This document shows, piece by piece, positions 47,640-56,988 of a DNA stretch of 64,000 nt (positions are counted from its first letter, which is position 1; every line of letters starts with the position of its first letter). The DNA is from Candidatus Phycosocius spiralis (GTDB taxonomy: Bacteria > Pseudomonadota > Alphaproteobacteria > Caulobacterales > Aquidulcibacteraceae), in NCBI RefSeq assembly GCF_030158815.1, contig NZ_BPFZ01000015.1, positions 1 through 64,000 on the forward strand, in the 5' to 3' direction. The notes below the pieces were generated by a model. The model saw only the letters and a list, made by a program, of their open reading frames with translations. It had not been told where the DNA came from and ran no database searches. Made by a program: the position numbers and the translations under genes.

Positions 47640-48299
47640 ATGATTTCAAATCCTGACAACTCCGCACTTCCCAGATGGACGCGTAAGCCCAAAGCGCGCC
47701 CAGATGAAGTACTGGAAGCGGCGCTTGAGTTATTTGCGCTCAATGGTTTTGCTGCGACGCGGATGGAGGATATAGCGCAACGGGCTGGCTTATCAAAAGC
47801 CGCGATTTATCTGTATTTTCCGTCGAAGCACGATGTATTTAAAGCCTTGGTCGAGCAGCGTGTCGGAGTTTTGCGAACCCATTTCGATGCAGCCGCCAGA
47901 CAGCAATTGAGCGATCCAAAAGCTGGGTTGCGCTTGATCGCCCACATGTGGGCCACTTCGTTTCACGATCTGAGGGTCGCCGCAATACCGCGGATCATCT
48001 TGGCTGAAGCACACAGGTTTCCAGACCTTGCTGAGTTTTACCACCGCACAGTTATAGAGCGCACACAAGCCGCTTTGGTGGAATTGATCCAAGCCGGAAT
48101 CGATCGAGGCCAGTTTCGTACGGTTGAGCCCATCATAGCAGCCCGCGCTTTAGTCTCGCCTTTGGTGTTTGAAATCCTGCGTCGCCAAGCATTTCCCCAA
48201 TTCCATAAAGGCCCCAGTATGGATCAAGAGGTCGAGGCGATTTTTGATCTTTTCCTAAATGGTATTGCGGCTACCCCGCACCAAACATGCCCGGAGTGA
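47640..48299 (+). CDS. TetR-family regulator of a multidrug efflux operon
   Basis: The product is 219 residues from ATG 47640. The N-terminal helix-turn-helix is classical: VLEAALELFALNGFAATRMEDIAQRAG, then SKAAIYLYFPSKHDVFKALV (split over residues about 20-65). The C-terminal ligand domain resembles TetR_C-type regulators next to HlyD/DHA2 pumps. It is the first gene of an operon with a membrane fusion protein and a DHA2 transporter and probably represses it until an exported compound binds. An upstream start at 47586 would run over the operator-like repeat, so the shorter start is preferred. Confidence 0.9.
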   Translation: MISNPDNSALPRWTRKPKARPDEVLEAALELFALNGFAATRMEDIAQRAGLSKAAIYLYFPSKHDVFKALVEQRVGVLRTHFDAAARQQLSDPKAGLRLIAHMWATSFHDLRVAAIPRIILAEAHRFPDLAEFYHRTVIERTQAALVELIQAGIDRGQFRTVEPIIAARALVSPLVFEILRRQAFPQFHKGPSMDQEVEAIFDLFLNGIAATPHQTCPE

Positions 48300-48303
48300 G
48301 TAT

Positions 48304-49653
48304 ATGACCCCTAAGCAGATTCTGATGGGCATTGGAGGCCTTGCTCTGGTCACCTTGATTTGGTTTGGCGGCAGCTGGCTGCTGGTGGGCCGCTATCACA
48401 TCACTACAGATAACGCCTATGTGCGTGCAGATATCACGATGGTAGCCGCCAAGACCGAAGGCTATGTGCGCATGATCCATGCCGTTGATAATGGTCAAGT
48501 TCTGGCGGGTGCTGCTTTGGTCACATTGGACCCACGCGACGCACAAGCCAGTGTCGCTGCTGCGCAGGCAGATTTTGCTAAGGCCAAAGCAGAAGCTGCG
48601 CGCGCGCATTTTGAAGCTAAAAGAATCCGTGCTGAAGCCGATCGGCTTGAGGCGGAATCAATTGCTTCCTCAGCCGGTGCCCGTCAAGCCAGCGCATTGG
48701 CCAACCAAGCCAAAGTTGAAGCCCGCGGCCGCGCCCTCTCTGCTGATGTAGTGACCGAACAAGTTTCTACTCAAGCCGATCTGGTTATTCAATCGGAGGC
48801 GAGTTTTCAGGCAGCCCAAGCCGCCTACCAAGTCGCTGAAGCTGATCGTGGGCGTTTTTTGACTTTGGCCAAGCAGGGCTATGTCTCCCAAGCAAGGATG
48901 GATCAGGTGGAGGCGCAAGCCGAAGCAGCACGCGCCCGCTTGGCTGAAGCCCGTGCCGCAACCCTTGTTGCGCGTCAGCAAGTGGCAGTTTTATCGGCCT
49001 CTCGCACTAAATCGGGCAATGATGTCATTTCGGCAGGGGCAGGGGCTTTGGGGGCGCAATCTGGCGCACAAAGTGCGGTTGCGAAGGCACAAGCGGCATC
49101 AGCTGGTGCCCGTTCTGGCCGCACAGCCATTGGTTCAGCTTTGGCGGCGATTAAGGCGGCTGATGCGGCGGTGCTGGCGGCACAAGCACGACTAGATGCT
49201 GCACAACTCGGTCAAGCCTATGGCGAAGTTCGCGCACCTATTTCTGGCATTGTTGCCAATCGCACAGTCCAAATGGGCCAATTGGTGCGCCCCGGCACGG
49301 TTTTAATGGCTTTAGTGCCTTTGGATCAGGTTTATGTGGTCGCCAATTTCAAGGAAACCCAGATTGGCCGCTTGAAGCCCGGTCAAAAGGTGACGTTCAA
49401 AGTCGATGCTTTCCCCGATCAAAAGGTGACGGGCGTGATTGAAAGTGTGGCCCCGGCATCTGGCTCACAATTTTCCTTGTTGCCGACGGATACCGCGACC
49501 GGCAATTTCACCAAGATTGTCCAGCGCGTGCCGGTGCGCATCGCGATTGATCGGGAATGGCGCGCCAAGGGCCTATTGCGGCCTGGCCTTTCTGCCACGG
49601 TGGATGTTGATACGCGCGGCGGCACATCGCCCAAAGTCATAGCACAGAAATGA
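48304..49653 (+). CDS. HlyD/EmrA-family membrane fusion protein
   Basis: The 449-residue periplasmic adaptor has one N-terminal membrane helix (ILMGIGGLALVTLIWFGGSW). A split biotinyl-lipoyl domain (TDNAYVRADITMVAAKTEGYV at one end, GEVRAPISGIVANR at the other) flanks a long Ala-rich coiled coil (about 90-300). A beta-barrel region has VYVVANFKETQIG. It links the inner-membrane pump to an outer-membrane channel, which is not encoded here. The ATG at 48304 has GGAG seven bases upstream and follows the TetR gene closely. The transporter start overlaps the stop by four bases. Confidence 0.93.
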   Translation: MTPKQILMGIGGLALVTLIWFGGSWLLVGRYHITTDNAYVRADITMVAAKTEGYVRMIHAVDNGQVLAGAALVTLDPRDAQASVAAAQADFAKAKAEAARAHFEAKRIRAEADRLEAESIASSAGARQASALANQAKVEARGRALSADVVTEQVSTQADLVIQSEASFQAAQAAYQVAEADRGRFLTLAKQGYVSQARMDQVEAQAEAARARLAEARAATLVARQQVAVLSASRTKSGNDVISAGAGALGAQSGAQSAVAKAQAASAGARSGRTAIGSALAAIKAADAAVLAAQARLDAAQLGQAYGEVRAPISGIVANRTVQMGQLVRPGTVLMALVPLDQVYVVANFKETQIGRLKPGQKVTFKVDAFPDQKVTGVIESVAPASGSQFSLLPTDTATGNFTKIVQRVPVRIAIDREWRAKGLLRPGLSATVDVDTRGGTSPKVIAQK

Positions 49654-51248
49654 CCGATACCGCCCCACCGGTGGACGCACCTGCTGGCAAGCCTGGTGCG
49701 ATAACCTATCCCAAATCGAGCCCAGCTTTATGGTTCGGTTTTGCCTCAATGGCTTTGGGCAATTTTATGTCGATCCTAGATATTCAAATTGTTGCAAGCT
49801 CTTTGCGGGAAATTCAAGCGGGCGTCTCAGCCAGCGCGGATGAATTGGTGTGGATCCAAACCAGCTATTTGGTCGCCGAAGTGATTGCCATTCCACTATC
49901 TGGCTTCATGGGGCGGGCCTTATCGATCCGCAATTTGTTCAGTGCGGCTGCCCTTGGCTTTACTGTGGCGTCCTTGGGTTGCGCTTGTGCAAACAGCATT
50001 CAGACCTTGGTATTTTTTAGGATTATTCAAGGTTTTATGGGCGGGTTTATGATGCCAACCACCTTTGCGGCCGCCTTCTTATTGTTTGGAGAAAAGGACC
50101 GCGCCACCGTCAATGTGATGCTGGGCATGATTATGACCTCGGCACCTGCGATGGGGCCGGCCCTTGGTGGCTTTATCACCTCGGCTTTGGGTTGGCATTG
50201 GTTGTTTTTGGTCAATCTTTTACCAGGCCTCATTTGTGCATCGGGATGCTTCTTTTTGATCCCGCTTAAAACCCCTAATTGGGGTCTGTTGCGCCGCATT
50301 GATGTGCCGGGACTAATCGGCATGGCTGTGTTTTTAGGATCGCTCGAGATCGTGTTGGAGGAGGGGCCACGGCAGGGCTGGCTGGCGAGCTCTGAGATTG
50401 TCGTCTACTTGTGTGCTTTGATCGGTGGCGCTGGCGTCTTTTTTTGGCGTGCGTTCACCCTCGAAGAGCCGATTGTAAAGCTTGATGCCTTTAGTGACCG
50501 CAACTTTGCCGTCTGCTCTCTTCTGGCCTTTAGTGTTGGTATTGGTCTTTATGGCTCAGTCTATCTTCAGCCACTCTTTTTAGGGCAGGTTCGAGGCTAT
50601 AATGCCCTCCAAATTGGGCAAATCATGTTTGTGACTGGGGTGTTTATGTTGCTCAGCGCTCCGTTTGCGCGCCAGCTCATCATGCGGATCGACCCGCGTA
50701 TCTCTATTTTTCTCGGTACCAGTTTGGTCGGCGGCTCGTGTCTGATGCAAGCGCATCTGACGGCGCAATCCAGCTTTTGGGAGTTTTTCTGGCCTCAAGC
50801 CATGCGCGGTTGCGGCCTGATTTTATGTTTTGCTACCTTGTCCACCTTAGCGCTTGGCACGATGGCACCCCAAAAAATTCAAAGCGCATCGGGCCTCTTT
50901 AATCTCACACGTAATCTTGGCGGCGCGATTGGTTTGGCGATCTTATCAACTATGAACGACTTTTACACCGTCTTTCACCGCACGGCGTTGGGCGAAGCGC
51001 TCAATATGGGCGATCCGATGTTGGCCGATCGGCTGGCGGCAGCCAGCGCTAATCTCGCTGCACGCGGAGTGACGAACCCAGATACCGCCGCTTTGGCCCA
51101 ACAAATCCAAATCCTCAACCGCGAAGCCGCCGTGATGACGTTCAATAACCTCTTCGTGGTGATCGCAGGCTTTTTGGCTTTATCGCTATTGGCGATACCG
51201 CTGTTATCCAAGGCCAAGCCAAATGCGGGTTCTGGGGCTGTCCATTAG
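49650..51248 (+). CDS. DHA2-family (EmrB-type) MFS drug transporter
   Basis: The 532-residue transporter has about fourteen hydrophobic segments. The first has NFMSILDIQIVASSL, the DHA2 motif of EmrB-like pumps (LDxxIVNVALP-type). The second has WIQTSYLVAEVIAIPLSGFMG. It exports toxic compounds or drugs with proton antiport through the partner adaptor. It is translationally coupled to the adaptor gene (ATGA). Confidence 0.93.
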   Translation: MTDTAPPVDAPAGKPGAITYPKSSPALWFGFASMALGNFMSILDIQIVASSLREIQAGVSASADELVWIQTSYLVAEVIAIPLSGFMGRALSIRNLFSAAALGFTVASLGCACANSIQTLVFFRIIQGFMGGFMMPTTFAAAFLLFGEKDRATVNVMLGMIMTSAPAMGPALGGFITSALGWHWLFLVNLLPGLICASGCFFLIPLKTPNWGLLRRIDVPGLIGMAVFLGSLEIVLEEGPRQGWLASSEIVVYLCALIGGAGVFFWRAFTLEEPIVKLDAFSDRNFAVCSLLAFSVGIGLYGSVYLQPLFLGQVRGYNALQIGQIMFVTGVFMLLSAPFARQLIMRIDPRISIFLGTSLVGGSCLMQAHLTAQSSFWEFFWPQAMRGCGLILCFATLSTLALGTMAPQKIQSASGLFNLTRNLGGAIGLAILSTMNDFYTVFHRTALGEALNMGDPMLADRLAAASANLAARGVTNPDTAALAQQIQILNREAAVMTFNNLFVVIAGFLALSLLAIPLLSKAKPNAGSGAVH

Positions 51249-51987
51249 GGGGGCAACTGACGTTTTGGTTTGAGTGATCTGGGAAGCGCGTTTGTGCCGA
51301 AGCTGAAACAAAAAGCTTAACGAGCATGACCGGGCGTTTTGTCGCGTCAAGTCCAGTTATCCTGCGAATAGCTGCCGTGGAGCAAAGCAAAGCGCACGCG
51401 ATGACTGATAGTACCACAATTACATCCATGATCGACCCAGCGTAACACCATCACTCGCGTATCACCCCAGCCTTCTTTATCAACAATCGAACCCCAGTCG
51501 ATCTAGAATCAATCCAATCCAATCGGCAATTAAATCTATTACCCACACCTATATACCGCTACATACCCCGGCTGCTGTTTCATCTCCCTTAGCACTCATT
51601 CTTTATCGTTTGATCATCATGCGACACATAAGCCACTGGTTGCGCAGAGGTTTTACAATTGTGGTGGTATCTAGTCGCGATACTTGGCATCAGGGTTGTT
51701 GCAAATAAAAGCCCAATTCATACAGTTGATCTCTTTTTTGGCTGCCGTGAAGAGGCATTGTTAGACATCAAGGAATCGAGCAGGTGATCGCATAGGGCAC
51801 GACCAAACCTGCTTGGTGTCAGGTTCTAATTGTGTGTCAATGATAGTTAATACCTTGCATCGGGCATGTAAATATGAAGAATTAAAATCTATGGACAATT
51901 AATTTAAATAAATTTATCTAAGGATGTGCGGGTTGGACCTTTGGTGCCCCTCTATCCAAACTACGATATTCCCTCTATGTTCTCTTG
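51249..51987. other. 739-base gap between the efflux operon and uvrB
   Basis: No gene was found; a leftward frame starting at 51429 that overlaps the transporter gene antisense looks spurious. The region should hold the uvrB promoter. I looked for the alphaproteobacterial LexA box (GTTC-N7-GTTC) before uvrB and did not see one. Confidence 0.4.
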
Positions 51988-54318
51988 ATGGCGCATTCCC
52001 CCACTTCCCGATTTCGTAAGCCCAACCCGCATCCGATCACCGATAAGATGCAGGTGTGGGAGAATATTAAGAAATTGCGGGCCGAGGCTGACGCCTTGGA
52101 TGAGCCCAATCCCAATGCCCAGACGTTAACGGGTGTGGAGTTTGCAGGCGATCCTTTTATCTATGATTTCGATTATGAGGTGCTTGACGCGCGCGGCAAG
52201 CAGGCCCCTCCAGCATGGCAGCCCCACCGCCCAATTCTGCCTGACAAATTTGAAGGCGGGAAAAAGTTTGAGCTCATCAGTGACTATCAGCCCGCAGGCG
52301 ATCAACCAGCGGCAATTGAGGCTTTGTGTCAGGCCGCGCAAGAAGGCGAAAAGGACCAGATTTTATTGGGCGTTACTGGCTCTGGCAAGACCTTCACCAT
52401 GGCGCAGGTGATCCACAAACTTCAACGGCCCGCCTTGATCCTGGCGCATAACAAGACGTTGGCAGCCCAGCTTTATGGCGAGTTTAAGAACTTCTTTCCC
52501 AATAATGCGGTGGAGTATTTTGTCTCTTATTATGATTATTACCAGCCCGAAGCCTATGTGCCGCGCACCGACACCTATATTGAAAAAGAAAGCAATATCA
52601 ACGAACAAATTGACCGCATGCGCCACGCAGCCACGCGCGCGATACTCGAGCGCGATGATGTCATTATCGTCTCATCTGTCTCGTGCATCTATGGCATTGG
52701 CTCGGTTGAGAGCTATTCCTCGATGACCTTTGTGCTCAAGCCTGGCGACCGAGCCGACCCACAAAGCGTAACGCGCGATCTGGTGGCTCTGCACTATAAG
52801 CGCAATGACGTCTATTTCGCGCGCGGGAATTTCCGACTGCGTGGCGACGCGCTCGACATTTTCCCTGCCCATTATGAGGACCGCGCCTGGCGCATCCTGT
52901 TCTTTGGCGATGAGGTGGAGGCCATTCATGAGTTTGACCCGCTGACAGGTAAAAAGACGGGCGAGCTTGAGGCCATCAAGGTCTATGCTAATAGCCACCA
53001 CACCACACCGCGCCCCACACTCAGTCAAGCGATCGAGAAGATCAAAGCCGAAGCGAAGGCGCGGGTCGAATGGTTTGAAAGGAACGGTTTGTTGATTGAG
53101 GCCCAACGCCTCAAACAACGCACTGATTTTGACCTAGAGATGCTGCTGGCGACTGGCTCGTGTGCAGGGATTGAAAATTATTCGCGCTATTTATCGGGCC
53201 GTAACCCCGGTGAACCTCCGCCCACCATGTTTGAATATATTCCTGATAATGCTTTGGTCTTTGTAGATGAGAGTCACGTGACTATTCCCCAGATTGGTGG
53301 GATGTTTAGGGGCGATTATAGCCGTAAAAAGACGCTCTCTGATTATGGGTTCCGCCTGCCATCCTGCATGGATAATCGCCCGCTCCGCTTTGAAGAATGG
53401 GATGCAATGCGCCCGCAGACCATAAGTGTCTCAGCCACTCCGGGGCCTTGGGAACTGACCCAGACCGGCGGGGTGTTTGTTGAGCAGGTCATCCGCCCTA
53501 CAGGCCTGATCGATCCCCCGGTTGAGATCCGCCCGGTGACTGGGCAAGGCTTCACCCAAGTCGATGATTGTATCGCTGAATGCCGGGCCACGATCGCACA
53601 AGGATCACGGGTTTTGGTTACCACCTTGACCAAAAAAATGGCCGAAGATTTGAGCGAGTATATGCATGAGCAGGGTCTTAAAGTGCGCTATATGCATTCG
53701 GATATTGATACGGTGGAACGCATAGAAATCATCCGGGATCTTCGATTAGGAACTTTTGATATTCTAATTGGGATCAATCTATTACGTGAAGGTCTTGATA
53801 TTCCAGAATGCAGTCTTGTGTGCATATTGGATGCCGATAAGGAGGGCTTCTTGCGCTCTGAAACCAGCCTTGTGCAAACGATTGGGCGCGCTGCACGCAA
53901 CATCGATGGCCGGGTCATTTTATATGCTGACACTATTACGGGCTCAATGCAGCGCGCGATAGATGAGACCGACCGACGTCGTGCCAAGCAAATGGCTTGG
54001 AATGAAGCCAATGGTATCACGCCACAATCCATCCGTTCCAACATCCATGACATTCTAAACAGCCCCTACGGCAAAGAGGGCGTCACCGTGGGCCTTGAAG
54101 AGTATGGCGATGCCAATGCTTTGATTAAAGGAAAAAGCAAGGGCAGGGGTAAGGCCGATACCTTGCCAGTTCCCGGTGCCCCTGGCCACAATTATAAACT
54201 GGCACTGTCTGACCTTGAAAAGCGCATGCGTGCCGCTGCTGCTGACCTCGAATTTGAAGAAGCTGCTCGCCTGCGTGACGAGATCAAACGGCTGGAACGC
54301 CAGGAATTGGGGGTTTGA
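51988..54318 (+). CDS. uvrB: Excinuclease ABC subunit B
   Basis: The 776-residue helicase-like damage-verification protein belongs to nucleotide excision repair. Walker A is [12 protein letters not shown]. The beta-hairpin that threads between DNA strands lies in [18 protein letters not shown]. The DESH box is VFVDESHV, helicase motifs V and VI are in [13 protein letters not shown] and QTIGRAARN, and the C-terminal UVR motif for UvrC binding is [24 protein letters not shown] (position about 740-765). An N-terminal extension of about 80 residues precedes the conserved [14 protein letters not shown], as in other alphaproteobacteria. ATG 51988 directly follows a TTG that could also start. Confidence 0.95.
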   Translation: MAHSPTSRFRKPNPHPITDKMQVWENIKKLRAEADALDEPNPNAQTLTGVEFAGDPFIYDFDYEVLDARGKQAPPAWQPHRPILPDKFEGGKKFELISDYQPAGDQPAAIEALCQAAQEGEKDQILLGVTGSGKTFTMAQVIHKLQRPALILAHNKTLAAQLYGEFKNFFPNNAVEYFVSYYDYYQPEAYVPRTDTYIEKESNINEQIDRMRHAATRAILERDDVIIVSSVSCIYGIGSVESYSSMTFVLKPGDRADPQSVTRDLVALHYKRNDVYFARGNFRLRGDALDIFPAHYEDRAWRILFFGDEVEAIHEFDPLTGKKTGELEAIKVYANSHHTTPRPTLSQAIEKIKAEAKARVEWFERNGLLIEAQRLKQRTDFDLEMLLATGSCAGIENYSRYLSGRNPGEPPPTMFEYIPDNALVFVDESHVTIPQIGGMFRGDYSRKKTLSDYGFRLPSCMDNRPLRFEEWDAMRPQTISVSATPGPWELTQTGGVFVEQVIRPTGLIDPPVEIRPVTGQGFTQVDDCIAECRATIAQGSRVLVTTLTKKMAEDLSEYMHEQGLKVRYMHSDIDTVERIEIIRDLRLGTFDILIGINLLREGLDIPECSLVCILDADKEGFLRSETSLVQTIGRAARNIDGRVILYADTITGSMQRAIDETDRRRAKQMAWNEANGITPQSIRSNIHDILNSPYGKEGVTVGLEEYGDANALIKGKSKGRGKADTLPVPGAPGHNYKLALSDLEKRMRAAAADLEFEEAARLRDEIKRLERQELGV

Positions 54319-54355
54319 ACTTGCGAGACGCAGGGATTTGACCCAAAGTACACCC

Positions 54356-55540
54356 ATGATGCGCATGATCTTGTCTTTTTTGGCTATTTGGGTGCTGGCA
54401 GTGGGTGGTGCGCAGGCGCAAGGGGCAGCGAAATTGGATTTAAGTGTGGGTGAGATGATTGTGGCACACAAGCTTGAACCTCTGGCCATGCGCGCCACCG
54501 GGCGGATGCAGGTTGTGCCGGCTGAAGCGGCTCTGCCATCGGGCTCAAAGGCCTATAGCCACCAATGGCCGGGCGTGTATTTTGAGACCCAGTTTCACGG
54601 CGAGACCCTAACCCTGCGCTTTGATGATCCAACCAATGTCTATCATCTATTAATTGATGATGCGTCCCCGATCCGACTGGAGCCGAAGGCGGCGCGTGAG
54701 ATGTCGATCTCGGGGCTGGGGTCAGGCACCCACCACGCGCGTTTGGAGCGGGTGAGTGAGAACCAAGATCATCGTGGCGTGTTTTCAGGCTTTTATGCGC
54801 CTAAATCGACGCAAGTGGCCCTAGACCCTCCACGGCCACGCCAGATCGAATTTATTGGCGATTCCAATATGTTGGGCTATGGCATTTTGTCGTCCACGCA
54901 CGAATGTAGTACTGAGGTGGTGTTTGCCACCACCGACGTCACCCGCGCCTATCCGGTGTTGAGCGCGAAAGCAGCCGGGGCCGATTATCAAATCCAAGCC
55001 ATTTCCGGCCGCGGTATGATTCGCAATTGGCAAGGCGAACTACCGGGCCAAACCTTGCCTGACATCTATCCTTTTGTGTTCTTGGATCAGCAGGTGCCGG
55101 TGGGCGAAACGGGCTGGCGGCCACAGGTGATTGTGCTGCAATTGGGCGATAATGATTTCTCCACCCCCCTTGAAGCGGGGGAGCGATGGGCGTCGCGCAA
55201 GGCCTTTTTGGACGATTATATTGAGACCTATCAGCGTTTTATGGGTGTGCTTTATGCAAAACATCCTAAAGCCGCCCTTTTGATCTCCTGGCCCAATCTT
55301 GGCCAATTAACACCCGATGAAGTGACTTGGTTGAACACGATTGGCCAGGATCAACTGCGCGCCAGGGCCAAAGCGCTTGGTTTTAGCTATAGTGATATTT
55401 TACCTTTGATGCTCAAAGAACCTGAAGCTAGCGCCTGCCATTTTCATATGTCGGCGCGCGACCATAAAGCTGTAGCGGCGCGTTTAGATGCTTATCTTGC
55501 TGCCCATCCAGAGCTTTGGCTAAAAACTCATGGCCGCTGA
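54356..55540 (+). CDS. Secreted CE2-like SGNH esterase
   Basis: The 394-residue exported hydrolase has a signal peptide ending GAQAQG. An N-terminal jelly-roll-like domain (about 40-150) is followed by an SGNH hydrolase domain with the nucleophile in IEFIGDSNMLGYG, the oxyanion Asn in QLGDND, and the His in ACHFHMSARDH near the end. This two-domain plan is that of carbohydrate esterase family 2, which removes acetyl groups from polysaccharides. The start is placed at 54356 because the frame upstream lies within uvrB and lacks a signal peptide. The substrate is unknown. Confidence 0.8.
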   Translation: MMRMILSFLAIWVLAVGGAQAQGAAKLDLSVGEMIVAHKLEPLAMRATGRMQVVPAEAALPSGSKAYSHQWPGVYFETQFHGETLTLRFDDPTNVYHLLIDDASPIRLEPKAAREMSISGLGSGTHHARLERVSENQDHRGVFSGFYAPKSTQVALDPPRPRQIEFIGDSNMLGYGILSSTHECSTEVVFATTDVTRAYPVLSAKAAGADYQIQAISGRGMIRNWQGELPGQTLPDIYPFVFLDQQVPVGETGWRPQVIVLQLGDNDFSTPLEAGERWASRKAFLDDYIETYQRFMGVLYAKHPKAALLISWPNLGQLTPDEVTWLNTIGQDQLRARAKALGFSYSDILPLMLKEPEASACHFHMSARDHKAVAARLDAYLAAHPELWLKTHGR

Positions 55541-55606
55541 ATTGCTGCGATGCAGCCATTAGTATGCGCTTTCTAATTTGGGCCACTATAAGCATTTAAT
55601 ACTTAA

Positions 55607-55637
55607 GGGCTGCCCCCCCCCATTTCCCCAGCAGCCC
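55607..55637 (+). promoter_or_regulatory. Hairpin with C9 tract in the phasin leader
   Basis: GGGCTGC (55607-55613) pairs exactly with GCAGCCC (55631-55637) around a 17-base loop containing a run of nine C (55613-55621). It ends six bases before the GGAG of the phasin gene. It could influence mRNA stability or translation, or terminate read-through from the esterase gene; it has no T-run. Confidence 0.4.
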
Positions 55638-55652
55638 GTTGTGGAGATAATC

Positions 55653-56177
55653 ATGACAAAAGCAAAAAAAGTTAAGTCAAGTGTTAAAACGGCCCGTAAT
55701 GAAGGTCTTGAAATCGCACGTAAAATCTGGTTAGCAGGTGTTGGTGCTTATGGCCGTGTTTACCAAGAAGCCGCAGGCCGCGTTGAAAAGGTAACCGGGG
55801 CCGCGAACGAGTTGTTCGACCAATTGGTTGAAAAAGGTGAACAGGTCGAAGATTTGGTTCGCTCCAGCATCTCAAGGAATGAGACTGCAGGCAAAGTATC
55901 TGAATATGTTGAGAAAACGACGGCACAAGTCAAGGCAGCCTCTGAAACCCGCATGAACGACTTAGAAGAAAGGTTTGAGTCGGTGCGCAAAACTGTGTTG
56001 GAAAAAGTATCTCCTTTCATGGACAAAGTAGCACCTTTAAACATTTTCGCCATCGGTAGTCAGATTGAAGCCTTAACTGCAAAAATCGAAGCTTTATCCG
56101 CAGAAGTAGAAGCTTTGAAAGGTGCTAAGGCGGCACCGGCCAAAGCCGCTAAGAAAACCGAGGACGAAGCTTCTTAA
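55653..56177 (+). CDS. PHA granule-associated phasin (PhaI/PhaF type)
   Basis: The 174-residue protein has the N-terminal phasin domain of the PhaF/PhaI kind (EIARKIWLAGVGAYGRVYQEA, then an amphipathic coiled coil VEKVTGAANELFDQLVEKGE). It ends in an Ala/Lys tail (AAPAKAAKK) reminiscent of a shortened PhaF histone-like tail. It coats polyhydroxyalkanoate granules and limits their coalescence. A GGAG box supports ATG 55653. Its stop codon overlaps the stop of the convergent TetR gene. The other genes of the PHA locus follow. Confidence 0.88.
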   Translation: MTKAKKVKSSVKTARNEGLEIARKIWLAGVGAYGRVYQEAAGRVEKVTGAANELFDQLVEKGEQVEDLVRSSISRNETAGKVSEYVEKTTAQVKAASETRMNDLEERFESVRKTVLEKVSPFMDKVAPLNIFAIGSQIEALTAKIEALSAEVEALKGAKAAPAKAAKKTEDEAS

Positions 56178-56794
56178 GTTGCTTGAACCGACGGGGCGAT
56201 AAACCCCGTGATTGGTAAAATAATCAGGGCAGCCGCGCGGGCAATCAGGTCGCGCGGCTTTTCTGTGACTTGGGCATCAAATTCCATGCGCACCAATTGA
56301 AAAGCTAAACCCAAGGCGACTTGGTGGACCAAACCATCAAAGGCCTCATCACTGGCTAGGATAGTGCCCGAACTGCGCAAGGCGTGTAACAGGCCCCAAG
56401 CGGCATCGTGCTGAACGCTAAACATATGGCGCATCTGATTGGCTAAACGGGCGTCAGATCGCACGATGGCTAAGGGTTCCCGGTAAGCAAAGCGCGCATC
56501 CCACGCTTCTTCGACCAAGATATGCATCCAAGTCCAAGCGGCCTCGATGGTGGCCTTTGTGCCCACACAAGCGCTAAGGGCCGCGTTCTTGATAGTTTCA
56601 AGTTCTTCGATATGGGCGGTTAGAAGGGCTGCTGCGATCTCGGCTTTGCCTTTGAAATGATAATAAAGATGACCAGGCGACATGGAAAGATAATTGGCGA
56701 TATCCACCGCCGTTAAAGCGCCAAAGCCTTCGCTATTGAACAATTCGCGCGATTGGGTCAGGATTTTATCCTTGGTTGAGGGTGCAGCACTCAT
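56174..56794 (-). CDS. TetR-family regulator, PhaD-like
   Basis: The product is 206 residues from ATG 56794 (an upstream in-frame ATG gives 227). The N-terminal helix-turn-helix is KILTQSRELFNSEGFGALTAVDIANYLSMS, with the recognition helix PGHLYYHFKGK (residues about 8-55). In Pseudomonas a TetR-like protein, PhaD, sits in the PHA locus and activates phaC and phaFI. The position here between the phasin gene and a divergent phaC gene is the reason for the comparison. The C-terminal ligand domain is not recognisable by eye. Confidence 0.8.
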   Translation of the reverse strand: MSAAPSTKDKILTQSRELFNSEGFGALTAVDIANYLSMSPGHLYYHFKGKAEIAAALLTAHIEELETIKNAALSACVGTKATIEAAWTWMHILVEEAWDARFAYREPLAIVRSDARLANQMRHMFSVQHDAAWGLLHALRSSGTILASDEAFDGLVHQVALGLAFQLVRMEFDAQVTEKPRDLIARAAALIILPITGFIAPSVQAT

Positions 56795-56892
56795 AATCGG
56801 GCGTCCTAACGCTGCCAGAAGCGGGCAAGTAGCGGAATCTTTGGTATCACAGCACAAATAGCTTCACGATTGTCAATTGCCGTCATAACCTC

Positions 56893-56905
56893 CCATGTGA
56901 CATGG
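56893..56905. promoter_or_regulatory. 13-bp palindrome in the phaD-phaC divergent promoter region
   Basis: CCATGTGACATGG is a perfect palindrome about the central G, lying in the 194 bases between the TetR gene and phaC. It is a candidate operator for the PhaD-like regulator, by position only. Confidence 0.4.
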
Positions 56906-56988
56906 CTGATGAAAATCGCTCCCACAATTTTGAGGCCAGGAATTTCAGGCCATGATTTGGGGCATGGTTTGTGGCATGGGAGGTCAAA

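Noticed and set aside
51142-51429. 95-codon leftward frame with a hydrophobic start near the efflux operon
   Set aside because: It begins like a signal peptide, but the rest is random and over a third lies antisense to the transporter gene.
51900-51987. SOS box before uvrB
   Set aside because: GTTC is present near 51978, but no second half-site lies seven bases away.
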